64,000 nucleotides of DNA from Batkoa obscura (Eukaryota > Entomophthoromycota > Entomophthoromycetes > Entomophthorales > Batkoaceae), in the NCBI GenBank assembly GCA_030770535.1, contig JASVEC010000015.1, forward strand, positions 1-64,000, read 5' to 3'. Each line of letters opens with the position of its first letter. Position 1 is the first letter of the stretch. Below the pieces are notes generated by a model. It made no database searches and was not told the DNA's origin. It saw nothing but the letters and a program-made list of their open reading frames with translations. Made by a program: the position numbers and the translations under genes. Positions 11,421-22,699 of the stretch are shown one piece after another.

Positions 11421-12894
11421 TTAATCTTGTTTATTTTCCAATGAACCCTTAATATCACCACCCTGATTAAAACTCTTAATTGAATTTAGATATTCCATAA
11501 GCAAAAATTCGCAAGAATTGTTTTCTTTTTGAATATTGAATGTCATAATACTTGAATCATAATTCACAATATAATAATTATTCTGATTATTACCACTAAT
11601 ATTTTGCTTTAACCAGTTAAAAAAACCATTTGCAAAACATAAACATACGTTTGGGTCCTAAATAAATATAAATTCTAATGTAAAAACACAAGTTAGTTTT
11701 TATTACCCATTCACTTCTTTTCCCTTTTACCATATTTGGTATTTCTAATGTATTCAAGGTTTTGATCTGTTTCAACATTCCATTGTCATCCCTAAAGCCG
11801 ATCACTATCTTAGGTATACCCGCAAGATAAGATTGGGCCCAGAATTTTAGTAACTTATACCTTTTAAAATAACATTATAATTAAAATTATTAAATACAAA
11901 TGGGCTTACCTTTCAAAAGAAAATTGTTGTTTTTCATTTTCAATGATTCTAGATGTTTTCAATTCAACATAACTATTACGGTTCGTATCTTATTGAAAAT
12001 ACTTAAATACTTCAATTTAACATGATCATAAATTTACCATCTATACAGTCAACTTCAGCTCCCATCAAAAGAGAATGTTCACCCAATTTAGTTTCAAATA
12101 CTGAAGCAGACTCAATATGATTATCCACAATTTCATTTGATCTCTCTTTAAGCATTTTCTCAAGTTCCTCCTTATCATTGGTGAGCTTTGGTATTGTAGA
12201 CAAAGTTTCAAATTTGTAGCCATAAAAGCAAAACATCTTATTTCTCTCTGAAATATCTTGCTCTTTAACTTTTATATCGTTTATATAAATTATATTCTAT
12301 TTTTGTAACATTTTGTCAATAAAATTCTGATTAAATTACTATCTTTCTTACATTAAGTTTAATTATTTCCAATTTCATACTTTCTCTGTTTTGGTATGGT
12401 GCTATCAAAATCCGTGTCATAACTCCTCTATAAAGGATCTATTAATAATATTGTAGTAAAGCTTTAGGCTTAGAGTATATAGTTACAAAATCTATTTTAT
12501 TTGAAATCTCGGGATGATTCGAATTAATCAAAAATCTAAGTAATCCATTCAAATTCTCCGGTTTTGAAGTATCGCGATCTATATACTTCTCAAAGCCATT
12601 AGCTAAATTCCCATAATTCAAGTCTGTAGGATAGTAGTATCGCTTTAATGTCATATTTACTATGATGTTTAAATCAAGTAAAGAAATTACCATTTCTGAA
12701 TTACCATATTTAAATTCTCGTTTATTGTTATAGCAAAAATGCCCAATTTCTCTAGGCTTTGAATATGGAATAGTATACCCACGATAATATTTCGAGTTAA
12801 ATAGTTTCAAATTATTATTAATATACTCTGGCCTTATGTTTGTATTTCTTTTATTTGCATTTTCTAATGTAATTTTGGTATTATGTCTTTTCAT
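11421..12894 (-). CDS. RAI1: RAI1/DXO decapping nuclease
   Basis: Removes incomplete or NAD caps from RNA and, in yeast, stabilises the exonuclease Rat1. Six exons sum to 409 aa: 12894-12470, 12427-12352, 12296-12038, 11988-11910, 11860-11707 and 11657-11421. Family motifs are present: PREIGHFCYNNKREF, GVMTRILIAPYQN, LLMGAEVDCIDD (metal-binding E and D), YVELKTSRIIE (the ELK motif) and KLLKFWAQSYLAGIPKIVIGFRD. Intron 1 (12428-12469) begins GC and ends AG; no GT donor keeps both the frame and the motif. The start lies 92 bp from the divergent R3HCC1-like gene, so they probably share a promoter. Confidence 0.92.
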
Positions 12895-12986
12895 TACTAA
12901 AAATAAAACACAATTCTTGTTTCATATTGCTTATTTTAAGCAATGTTAAAAATTACGTAATATTCGAAGTTGAATTTATTTTTTAA

Positions 12987-13864
12987 ATGTCATTAGATAG
13001 CTTCGATTGGGCAGATGAAGTAGAGGAAGAGCTTGAAATCCTTCAGCCAAACCAAAAAACAACTGAGAAAACAGAAAATAAAGTTAACGTAAAGACCGAA
13101 AAAAATAATACATTATCAGGTAGTAAATGGTCAACTATAGAGATAAAGGACACGATCAATTTACCAAAAAAAACTACGAAGAAGAGTAAAGAGCCAGTCA
13201 AAAAGGATTCTGATGCAGTAAAGTTGTCTCGACAAGAAACGAATGTCAAAAAAGTAGAAAATGACAACGATGGAACAAATCAAATAAAGCCAAGCAAAAA
13301 AAATAATACTATTAAAGGAGGATTGGAAAGTAGTAAATGGGCCTCAACAGTTTATGATCCTGTAGATTCCTTAACTTCAAGGTTAGAGGAAGTTCAGATT
13401 AAGGAAGAGATAACTGCGACTTTAGAATGGAAGGATTACCCAGAGAAATTAGATGTGCTTAGCATTATGGACTTATTTAAAGCATATAGAGGAAATAAGG
13501 GAATAAAATTAAGATATATTAATGATTCAACTATTACTTTAAATTTTGAGTCTTTAAAATTAGGTAATATTTTATTTTTAATGTTTCTGGAAATTATATT
13601 TAATAGCATAAAGCTGAGGAAGCTTTGAGATATTATAGGAGTAGAAAATTAGGTGGTACTTTGAGTTATTATGATAAACAAGATACAAATAATGGAAATG
13701 CAGAAGGTATTAAATTATCTTTTTATACAATAATATTAATTATTTAAGAAGATATAATAGAAGCATCTAAAGTAACAAGAATTAAGCCTAAAGCTGATTG
13801 TGGTCCAGCCAAGAGGATGATAGCACACTCGTTAGGTGTATCTTTATCACGGAATAATAAATAA
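12987..13864 (+). CDS. R3HCC1-like RNA-recognition-fold protein
   Basis: Three exons in frame (12987-13563, 13614-13706, 13749-13864) give 261 aa. The N-terminal 140 residues are a low-complexity Lys/Glu/Thr linker with two SKW(A/S)S/T motifs (near residues 46 and 115). The C-terminal domain, about 145-215, resembles the RRM-like domain of R3HCC1/R3HCC1L (LEWKDYPEKLDVLSIMDLFK, then SITLNF-like strands and AEEALRYYRSRKLGGTLSYY). The conserved tail is RIKPKADCGPAKRMIAHSLG. An RNA-related role is inferred; the cellular function is unknown. It is divergent from RAI1 across 92 bp. Confidence 0.75.
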
Positions 13865-14075
13865 TTAGAGTTTTGACTAAGTATCTTGATGTTTAATTAG
13901 ATATTAAATTAATAAGTATTTTACTATTATTAATTTAAAGTTTATTTTATTATTTTTGTCAAGTTTATACCATTTTTATTTTATTAAGATTTGTCATTAA
14001 CCACTAAAAATAAAAATAACTATCAAGCTAAAATTTAAAATTCAAAACTACCTTGATTAATATTTTTATTTCAAA

Positions 14076-16251
14076 ATGGCAAAAACCAAAGCTAATAAAA
14101 AGAAGGCTTCTGATGACTTTATAAGAACTATTAAAGATGATCAAATAATAAACTTTGATGACGATGAGAACGAAGAATCTGCTCCAACGGATAAGAAGAA
14201 ACAAAAACCATCAAAGAAAGCTAAGATTCAAGTTGAAGAAGAGTTGAACCCAGACTTTAATTTTGATTTAATGGATGATAGCATTGCCTCTTCTTTTAAC
14301 ACTATGGAGTTCTCTGCTGCTAAAACAGGGTTGAAAGTTAGATCCACCTCTACCTCGACCCGAACTACAATTGATGAAAAGATTTCACATCATTTAGCAA
14401 AGAAAGTTTCAAAAAATGAGAAAGTTGGTGTAGATGTAGGTGTAGATGAAGAAGGATCTGAAAATGAAAGCGAGCAGGCAGAAATCGGATCTAGTTCTGA
14501 AGAAGAAGAGGAAGTGGACTCTGAAGGGACTGTAAGTGAAAGCGAAGATGAAGAAAAAGAGGCCGAAAATGAAACCGAAATAGATGACAGTGAAGAAGAA
14601 ACTGAAGAACAAAAGCAACGTAAAAAGGCCTATTTTGCTCCAGAAGAGGATAATGATGGAGAAGTTGCAGACACCTTTGCTTCAATGAATCTTTCTAGAC
14701 CAATTTTAAAGGGGTTAAGTAGCTTAGGTTTTGTAATACCTACGCCAATTCAAGCTAGAGCTATACCAGTTGCACTTATGGGTAAAGATTTATGTGGTGG
14801 TGCTGTAACGGGTTCAGGTAAAACTGCGGCTTTTGTAGTGCCTATTGTTGAGAGACTCCTTTACCGTCCTCGCTCTGTCCCTCTTACAAGAGTACTAATT
14901 TTATGTCCTACTCGTGAATTGGCAATGCAATGCCATAATGTAGCAGTCAAAATAGCAACTTTTACAGATATCACTTTTTGTCTTTGTGTCGGTAATGTTA
15001 TTTAATATTCTAGTACCATTTTTAATTTATTTTTAGGTGGCCTCTCTTTGAAAAACCAGGAATCTTCTTTAAAAGAAAGACCTGATTTTATAATCGCTAC
15101 ACCAGGCCGTTTGATTGATCACATTAGGAATTCTGCGTCATTTTCTTTAGATTCTATTGAAATTCTAGTTATGGATGAAGCCGATAGAATGTTAGAAGAT
15201 GGTTTTGCAGATGAGCTCAACGAAATTGTAAAATCATGCCCTAAAGAAAGACAAACTATGTTATTCTCTGCTACCATGACTGATAATGTTGATGAACTTA
15301 TTCGCCTGTCCTTGAAGCGCCCAGTTCGTTTAATGATTGATTCAAGTAAATCTGCTGCAAAAAGACTTATTCAAGAGTTTGTGAGAGTTCGTTCTCACCG
15401 TGAAGATGACCGAGCTGCAATGTTAATAACATTATGTAAGAAATTTAGAAACAAATGTATTATATTCTTCCGCTCTAAAGCCGCTGCACATCAAATGAAA
15501 ATTGTCTTTGGATTGATGTCTTTAAACGCTGCAGAATTGCATGGAAATTTGACACAAGAGCAGGTAAAACTAAATTTTATTAAATAAGCAATAAAATTCT
15601 AATAAGCTTCAGAGAATAAAAGCTTTAGAGGATTTTAGGGATGGTAATGTGGACTATTTATTGGCGACTGATTTAGCATCTCGTGGTTTGGATATACAAG
15701 GGGTCAATACTGTCATTAATTATAACATGCCTAACCAATTTGCACAATATTTGCATAGAGTTGGGCGTACTGCACGTGCTGGGAGAACTGGTCGGTCCAT
15801 AAGTTTGGTTGGTGAGGCAGATCGTAAACTGTTAAAAGCTGCCATTAAATCAAATACAGATAAACAAAATAATCCAGTTAAACATAGAAATCTTCCACAA
15901 GAACTTGTAGAAAAATACTCTAAAAAATTGAGTAAATTAGCGCCAAAGATAGAAGCAATTTTGAAAGAAGAGAAAGAAGAAAAAATGGTAAATATATTAT
16001 TTGTACATATTTCTATTAATGTTTAATATTTGGTGTAGCTTTCCAAAGCAGAAATGGAAATAACGAAAGCTGAAAATTTGATGAAACATGAAGCAGAGAT
16101 TAAAGCAAGACCAGCAAGAACATGGTTTCAAAGTAGTTCAGAAAAGAAGAAAGCTTCAGGTAACTTAATCGATATTTTTATTACAAATATTTATGCTTAC
16201 TTTTGTTTATTAGTTTTAGGAACCAAAGAATATAAAAAGAAAAAAGTATAA
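14076..16251 (+). CDS. DRS1: DEAD-box RNA helicase Drs1/DDX27
   Basis: Nucleolar ATP-dependent helicase for 27S pre-rRNA processing and 60S assembly. Five exons (14076-14991, 15037-15563, 15607-15987, 16039-16159, 16220-16251) give 658 aa. Residues 1-200 are acidic/basic and disordered, as in yeast Drs1. The core has a Q-motif (TPIQARAIP), motif I ([12 protein letters not shown]), Ia PTRELA, TPGR, DEAD (VMDEADRML), [15 protein letters not shown] and the motif [13 protein letters not shown]. The tail carries the Drs1-type [12 protein letters not shown] block, which separates it from other DEAD-box proteins. It is slightly shorter than yeast Drs1 (752 aa), mostly in the N-terminus. Confidence 0.96.
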
Positions 16252-16744
16252 TAGACGTTACACACTTTAATCCTAATAAATAGATTAAAATAGAATAATT
16301 TTAGTTTTATCCAAGTTTTAAAAAAAATACGACTGATGCTTAAAAAAACAAATTATAATTATATCAAACATTAAACTGTGATAGAAAAATTGATAAGCAA
16401 ATTTTACATCTAGTAGAATTAAATAGAACAGTATATAAAGCCTTATTAATTTTATAAAAAATGTCATATTACTGAAACTTTTAATTAATGATAGTAGCTT
16501 TAATATTTAGACATAATTTAAACTATCTTCGTTTATTTATACATGGGGATCCTTTTTATTTATGGACAAATATTAACATCTATATGATGATTTAAATGAA
16601 ACAAGTTAACGTTTTAAACATTACAATTTTAAGGAGTGTATTTCAGTTTGAAAATGTTTAAAATAGTTATTTAGTTAGCAATGATTGGATAAAATATAAT
16701 GTATAAAAAAGGAGTGAAGTCATCCTTTTATTTCATCTTTCATT
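16252..16744. other. Gene-free spacer before HEM12
   Basis: About 490 bp. It would hold the DRS1 3' region and the HEM12 promoter. A GC-richer patch (ACATGGGGATCC) lies at about 16542. No repeat recognised. Confidence 0.5.
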
Positions 16745-17894
16745 ATGTTAAAAGACTCCGATTTTCCGCCATTAAAAAATGATCTTATTCTCCGCACAGC
16801 CAGAGGCGAGATTACAGATAAAGTTCCTACATGGATAATGCGCCAAGCAGGTAGATATCTGCCAGGTAATAGGACATAAAATTATTTATGACTTTTTTTA
16901 TAGTTTAGAATTTAGAGAAGTAAGGGCAAAGCATGACTTTAATGAAGTATGTCGTACCCCTGAATTAGCCTGTGAAGTTACAGTACAGCCTATAGATCGT
17001 TATGATGGACTTCTTGATGCTGCTATTATATTTTCAGATATATTAGTTGTCTGTGAGGCAATGGGATTAAAATTTGAAATTAAAGCTGGATATGGAATCC
17101 ACTTTGAAGAAAGACTAGAAACTCCAAGCGATATTGAAACTAAATTAGTTAAAAACGTTGATGTCAAAAGTAGTTTAAAATATGTTTTAGATGCTATCAC
17201 TTTAACGCGTAAGACTCTTGATGGCCGAGTACCTTTAATCGGATTCTCTGGTGCTCCATGGACTTTAGCTTCTTACATGATTGAAGGTAAAAGCGGATCG
17301 AACCACTCAAATGCAAAAAGTTGGTTGTTTAATCACCCAGAGGAAAGCCACTTGCTGTTAAAGCGTATAACCAAAGTTGTAATTGAATATATGGTTGAGC
17401 AGGTTAAAGCTGGTGCTCAAATGCTTCAATTGTTTGAGTCATGGGCTGGGGAATTAAGTCCATCTGATTTTGAAACTTTCTCTTTACCTTACCTTTTACA
17501 AATTGGTACTGAAGTTAAAAAGAATTTGGTTGAGCTTGGATATGACACCCCTCTTATATTGTTCGCAAAAGGTGCGCATTATGCTTTAGGAAAACTTGGG
17601 GACCAAAACGTCTTTGAAGTTATATCATTGGATTGGACTATTGATCCAGAATATGCTGTTGAGCATATCGGTAACAAAAACCACACTTTACAAGGTAACT
17701 TAGATCCCTGTGTTTTATTTGCTAATCCCGAAGTGATCCAGCAACGTGCTAAAGATATGCTAAAGAAATTCCAAATTGCCAAGCAACCTTTAATTGCTAA
17801 CTTAGGCCATGGTATGTTACCTAATCATAATCCTGATAACTTAAGAGCTTACCTCGAAGCTATCAAAAAGGAATCACATGCTTTACGTAAATAA
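16745..17894 (+). CDS. HEM12: Uroporphyrinogen decarboxylase
   Basis: Fifth step of haem synthesis: uroporphyrinogen III to coproporphyrinogen III, in the cytosol. Two exons (16745-16865, 16909-17894) give 368 aa, the normal size (yeast 362). Signature 1 is [20 protein letters not shown], which crosses the splice junction and confirms the intron. Signature 2 is [18 protein letters not shown]. The catalytic-site Asp lies in [14 protein letters not shown]. The C-terminal block [22 protein letters not shown] is typical. The start is chosen because [12 protein letters not shown] follows within 12 residues, as in relatives. Confidence 0.97.
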
Positions 17895-18156
17895 GGTGAA
17901 AATATAGGTTTGATCGCATTCATAGTTTATTATTTGTTAATAAAATGAATACATCATTATAATCAGTTTAAGATTTTATGGCATTAAATTAATAACTATA
18001 AAACGATTTTAAACTTAGGTCATATGTATAAATATAATTTACCATTAAATTGTTAAATTAAATGTCATTATATTAAACAATAGATAATCATAATATTAAA
18101 TTGACTAACATATAAGCAAGAATGTGACAAATAAAAAATTTAGGGAAAAAGTATCG

Positions 18157-18339
18157 AATGGGGCTGTTTTTTTTGGTTTCATTATTTTTTCCATTTTTCA
18201 AGCACTGTTTGAGTGGAAAGATTGTAGTGAAATTCTTAAACAAAAAATACATTATCGCATGGGAGTTGTTTTTTAAGCACTATTTGAATGGAAAATTTGC
18301 TGGTAAAATTCTTAAACATAAAAATAATATCCCCATATG
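18157..18339 (+). mobile_element. MITE-like element, tandem or nested pair
   Basis: A full forward copy (AATGGGGCTGTT to TACATTATCGCAT) is followed directly by a second copy lacking its first 40 or so bases (TTTTTTAAGCACTATTTG... to ATATCCCCATATG). Confidence 0.85.
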
Positions 18340-18680
18340 TTGTTTTTAACTACTAAAATCAGTTTCATAATTTAAGTATTTTGCAGTTATTTTTAAACAA
18401 TCTTAATTTTTTTATATTTATATAATAATTATTGTAATTATTATTATTATAGTCATTTAAACTAATTCATGCTTTGTTTATAATAATCACATAAAATTTT
18501 TTATTTAGTAATTACTTTTAACATTTAAAAATAATTTATAATATAGCAATTATTTTTAAAATTATTGCATTTTGATTAAAAATACTATAGATAAAACAAT
18601 AGTGTTTATAAATTAATTTAAACAAAAAGTTTTAAAATTGAATTAAACCTTCAATGGTTTTAAATAATTTAGTGAGGAAG

Positions 18681-18713
18681 TATAAACTATAAAATTTAGT
18701 TTTATAGTTTATA
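18681..18713. repeat. Perfect 14-bp inverted repeat, 5-nt loop
   Basis: TATAAACTATAAAA, spacer TTTAG, then its exact reverse complement. It could form a hairpin or cruciform. It could also be a bidirectional transcript end or chance in A+T-rich DNA; no flanking gene explains it. Confidence 0.6.
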
Positions 18714-18889
18714 TTTTAGCTGCTTGAATAATTATCATGTTTTATTTTTATACTAAAACTAAGAAAGTTAATATTTAGTAGTTAGAGTTAAAAGCACTTT
18801 TTGCTTAATTAGTTAGTTATAAGTCAAAAAGTCTTGGTTTATATAGCTAAGATAGGCTCAAATTAATAAAAATGGTATATAATGAGCTT

Positions 18890-19355
18890 GTGAAACCTGG
18901 TGGTACTCAGTGATTGGGGTCAAAAACAGCTATTTCCTGGTTGACTACACTATAAGTCGAAAGATCTTAGTTTATGTGACTAAGATAGACTTGAATTATG
19001 AAGAATAGCTCGTAATAGACTATCGACTATGTAAGATAAATAAAATAGACAATATTACTGTAAATCTACGTAAAATATAATTAAGGAAGCTTACTGGCTT
19101 TATTAAATGTACAAGACACCAAAGGATAATTCAGTTAAAAAGCCTCAAAATACTATACTCTATAAACTCTTTTATACTCTGAAAAGTATAAATATCAAAA
19201 TGAGAAGATAACATTCTTTGGGATGAAGCTAGAAATTCTCATAGCAAATCAAACTAAGAACGTGTGATTAATTGTCTCTAAAATCGAGAGCACAACAGCT
19301 TAGGCAATTTTTATGCTATAATCAACCATGGGATTGACAAAGTTATGTTTCACAC
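18890..19355 (+). mobile_element. Subtelomeric element, internal copy B
   Basis: About 465 bp, from GTGAAACCTGG to GTTTCACAC, collinear with 1153-1516 of the telomere-end inverted repeat but including the stretch lost there (around 19258-19330). It is almost identical to copy C at 25249-25710, with only a few differences visible, all near the two ends. No coding capacity. Confidence 0.88.
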
Positions 19356-19677
19356 TTATAAAACTTCATTGAGAAATATTCGTTATTGATTGCTCTATAA
19401 CCAATATTGCAAATTTGCTATCAAATTATTTATTTATTTTGATGTTATAATTGCATTATTAATATATTACTAACTTAATAAATAGCTACATGAGAGGAAG
19501 TAGTTGATCCCAAAACTATAATCAACCCTCCCTATATAGTATAAGTAATATAATAATAGTTTTTACATATTACAATTGCTTGTTGTTTGACTATTTATTA
19601 ACTTAACTATTAATAACTTAAGTAATATTAACATTTAATAATTGATTTCTATCATTTAATAAAGTATTTGCTTGCTT
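19353..19677. repeat. Inverted flanking repeat F, left copy
   Basis: About 325 bp starting CTTATAAAACTTCATTGAG. Its reverse complement, clearly diverged (I estimate 15-20%), occupies 25711-26035. Its inner end overlaps the 3' part of the decayed ORF at 19618-20420, so the repeat may be the tail of that multicopy sequence rather than a transposon terminus. Confidence 0.8.
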
Positions 19678-20420
19678 AGTAAGTATTGAAATTCTTAAAG
19701 TCTCTGTTATCTTCGTAAGATAAGCTGGGATTGATGTTTTAATTTTTCTATTTTCTATAGAATCTATAACTCTAATTGGAGCTGTATCGCTTTTTTTTAT
19801 GTACCAGACACTGGATAACAATGTAGTTTATTGTTATGTTCAATAAAATGTAAATACTTCTTAATACCTTGTATCTCTATTATTCTTTTTGTATTTTTGT
19901 TTCTTTCATACTTTTTAAAAATCATATCTGTTTCCCCATTATTAACAGTCGAATTATTAATTTTATTATGTTCACAAATAGAAGTCTCAAACCTTGAAAT
20001 TAATTGATTGATATCTTCTATTTTACCTAATGCTTTAAAACTACTTTTCTATTTTTAAAGGTTTTCATGATGCTCAGTAAAAAAATTAAGATCAATATTT
20101 AAACTACTATTTATTTTATGAATTTCAAATATATAATATAGAAACTCTTGGGATTTAAAATGATTTCCTGTACCTGCCTATATATTAATTTTTGTAAACT
20201 TTTTAAATAGAAGCTCTCTAGAGATTAAATCAACTAAACAGCCTCCTGCATATGCTGAATCATGATTTGATATCTCAGATAAATGATTAAAATGAACTTT
20301 GTCTATTGTTATCATTTTTTGAATATAAATCGTCAAACCATGATACTGCTATGGCTTGTTTGTTATAATGATCTAAATTTGTTGAATCTGGTCTTGTTCC
20401 TATTTCCATATTTTATTTAA
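19618..20420 (-). pseudogene. Decayed multicopy ORF, family not recognised
   Basis: Minus-strand coding-like sequence in recognisable but interrupted blocks, for example FNHLSEISNHDSAYAGG, NIDLNFFTEHHEN and IEDINQLISRFETSICEHNK. Its C-terminal part recurs in the diverged inverted repeat at 25711-26035, which shows that the parent sequence was multicopy and suggests a mobile-element gene. No reverse transcriptase, integrase or known transposase motif could be identified. It looks old and clearly broken. Confidence 0.45.
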
Positions 20421-20747
20421 AGCCTAAAATTATTATACTTTTATTGTTTGATTTTTTAATAGTTTCGTTAAATATGTTTCTTTCGAGTATCAGTATAAAA
20501 TTTATGTAATTTATATCATTTTTTATTGAAAATTTCTATTTTTGCTTTGTTTTTTATTCCTGTATTTTGTTTTCAAATAACTTTTTTCTAATTGTATACT
20601 AGGTACATATATTATATAAATCTGTTTTCTTGCTGGGTTTTTAAAATTATTTGGTATACATTTAAAAAAAATTGACCTAGCTACTCTACTGCTTTATCCT
20701 TCAAATCATTAAAATATTTACTATATCATTCTTCTACTTTCATCTAA

Positions 20748-20850
20748 TATATAGGAATGTTTTTGACTTCATTATTTTTTCCATTTTTTAAGTGCTATTT
20801 GAGTGGAAAGATTAGTAGTAAAATTGGACAAAAAAATTATCCCCCAATAT
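20748..20850 (+). mobile_element. MITE-like element
   Basis: Forward copy: ATATAGGAATG start, core AAGTGCTATTTGAGTGG, end TTATCCCCCAATAT. Confidence 0.85.
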
Positions 20851-21176
20851 TATTCATAGAATGGTTTTATGTTTGAGTAATAAATAAAACTTGACATTTT
20901 TGTCCTGTAGATAGAGCCTAAGCCTCTGGGTTGATATTTAAGTTGGCTGTTATCTTCCTGGTCTGTTTTTTGAGTTACACTCAAAACAAAATCCTTGAAC
21001 TTGAAAGTAATACCTTTAGATAAACTTTAATATAACTCCCATTTCTTTAACCAAATTATAGTGTAAATTTTCTTAAGTACATATAGTGTTAGCATTTCTG
21101 AAGTTAAAAAGTAGAATCCTAATAACACGGTTCAAAAAACATTTGTTTATTATTATTATAAGAGTAAATTAATAAG

Positions 21177-22634
21177 TTAGTTCAAGTCTCCAGAGGCTCT
21201 TATATCATGATTAGATGTATAGGAATCTTTTCGATCGATTATAGGCTTGGCCACCGGGGTAGGATTACTCCTCAAGCATGCATCCATATCTGACTCAACA
21301 ACAATCAATTCATCCTTTTCGTTCACATGGGATCCGCTATGATTTGAGCCTTTGTAGGAAGGAGAATTACTATCTACAAATGGATAGGCACATTCGCCTA
21401 ATTCAGCAAGATCCATACCTATACACTCACTATCCCAATCTGCCCTTATTTTGAGGCCTGGGATACGATTCATTATAAACAAAATAATGAACGTGATTAA
21501 GCTAGACCATATAGCAGCAGCAGAACAATCTGCTAATTGATAAAGTATTTGCATGAAATTCCCATCTAGCCAACCGCCTTGGATCACAATTTCTGGATCT
21601 AAATTTGCTATAGATTTGCGTGCAAATATTCCAGTGAGAAGACTGCCAGCGAAGCCGCCCATACCATGTATAGCGAAGACATCTAAAGCATCATCACATT
21701 TCATCCATTCTTTAAATTTAACTGAAGCACAACATACTATACTCCCAAGTACACCAAATAAAATACTTGAAGGTATATCTACATATCCAGCAGCTGGAGT
21801 GATAGCAACCAGCCCAGCAACAGCACCACTACAGAAGGCTAATGCAGAGAATTTATAACTACCAATGCAATACTCTATAATAACCCAAGTAACAGCACCA
21901 GCACAAGCAGCAATATTAGTGTTGACACATGATACCACTGCTCTAATATTTGCAGCTAAGGCAGAACCGCCATTAAACCCAAACCATCCAAACCAAAGTA
22001 AAGCAGTTCCTAACAAAACATTTGACATGTTGTGAGGCTTAAATTCCTCATGCCCGTGACCAGTACGCTTCCCAACCATAAAAGAAAATACTAATGCAGC
22101 AAATCCAGAAGAAATATGTACAGGGGTTCCTCCAGCATAATCTAAAACTCCCAATTTTGCGCCCCAACCGTTTGAAGACCAAGTCCATGAAGCGATAAAA
22201 TTATAGGCAAAAAGTGACCAAAGTAATATAAATAATGAGCTAGGTAAAATCCTACCTCTTTCTGCTGCAGCACCCACAGCAAGAGCAGGAGTGATAGCAG
22301 CAAACATGCCTTGATATATCATAAATAGAATGTCGGGAATGGAACTAGATGCAGGACTTGGCTTGTCCAAAACATTTATTAAGAATGCATTATCAAAATT
22401 TCCAATAAAGAAAGATCCAGTTTTGCTAAAAGATAAACTATAGCCTATTACAAACCATTCAATTCCTACTATGGCTAATGAGATGCAACATAACATTATA
22501 AGTGACAAGGCATTTTTTGTTTGAGCTAGACCTGAATAAAAATAGCCTAATCCAGGAATCATTAAAAATACTAATGCTGTAGACATTAGCATCCATGCGA
22601 TATCCCCTTGGTTAAACGTTGTTGTTTCTTCCAT
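21177..22634 (-). CDS. Ammonium transporter (AMT/MEP family)
   Basis: High-affinity ammonium uptake at the plasma membrane. A single exon of 485 aa with 11 predicted membrane segments. Family signature: LDYAGGTPVHISSGFAALV (pore His 1), then ALLWFGWFGFNGGSALAAN and DVFAIHGMGGFAGSLLTG (pore His 2). The periplasmic ammonium-recruiting region EWFVIGYSLSFS is present. The cytosolic C-terminal tail has about 75 residues after WDSECIGMDLAELGECAYPF, the regulatory segment that couples subunits in the trimer. The fungal MEP-type choice over AMT1 is not decided. About 850 bp upstream is dense in GATA/TATC motifs, fitting nitrogen control by GATA factors (inference). It is the only intact gene inside the repeat-rich 18.9-26 kb interval, and codon use looks like its neighbours'. 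Confidence 0.95.
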   Translation of the reverse strand: MEETTTFNQGDIAWMLMSTALVFLMIPGLGYFYSGLAQTKNALSLIMLCCISLAIVGIEWFVIGYSLSFSKTGSFFIGNFDNAFLINVLDKPSPASSSIPDILFMIYQGMFAAITPALAVGAAAERGRILPSSLFILLWSLFAYNFIASWTWSSNGWGAKLGVLDYAGGTPVHISSGFAALVFSFMVGKRTGHGHEEFKPHNMSNVLLGTALLWFGWFGFNGGSALAANIRAVVSCVNTNIAACAGAVTWVIIEYCIGSYKFSALAFCSGAVAGLVAITPAAGYVDIPSSILFGVLGSIVCCASVKFKEWMKCDDALDVFAIHGMGGFAGSLLTGIFARKSIANLDPEIVIQGGWLDGNFMQILYQLADCSAAAIWSSLITFIILFIMNRIPGLKIRADWDSECIGMDLAELGECAYPFVDSNSPSYKGSNHSGSHVNEKDELIVVESDMDACLRSNPTPVAKPIIDRKDSYTSNHDIRASGDLN

Positions 22635-22699
22635 ATTACTAAGACTTTTGAATGACGAATTAAAGAATTTATTATTATTTTAAGTTGGAAATTATTCTA

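Larger units (their letters stand above)
17895..18889. other. Repeat-bearing spacer
   Basis: No gene. It contains the doubled MITE at 18157-18339, a perfect 14-bp-stem palindrome at 18681-18713, and a decayed fragment of the subtelomeric element at about 18822-18885 (AAGTCAAAAAGTCTTGG... resembling the element's AAGTCGAAAGATCTTAG...). Confidence 0.6.
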
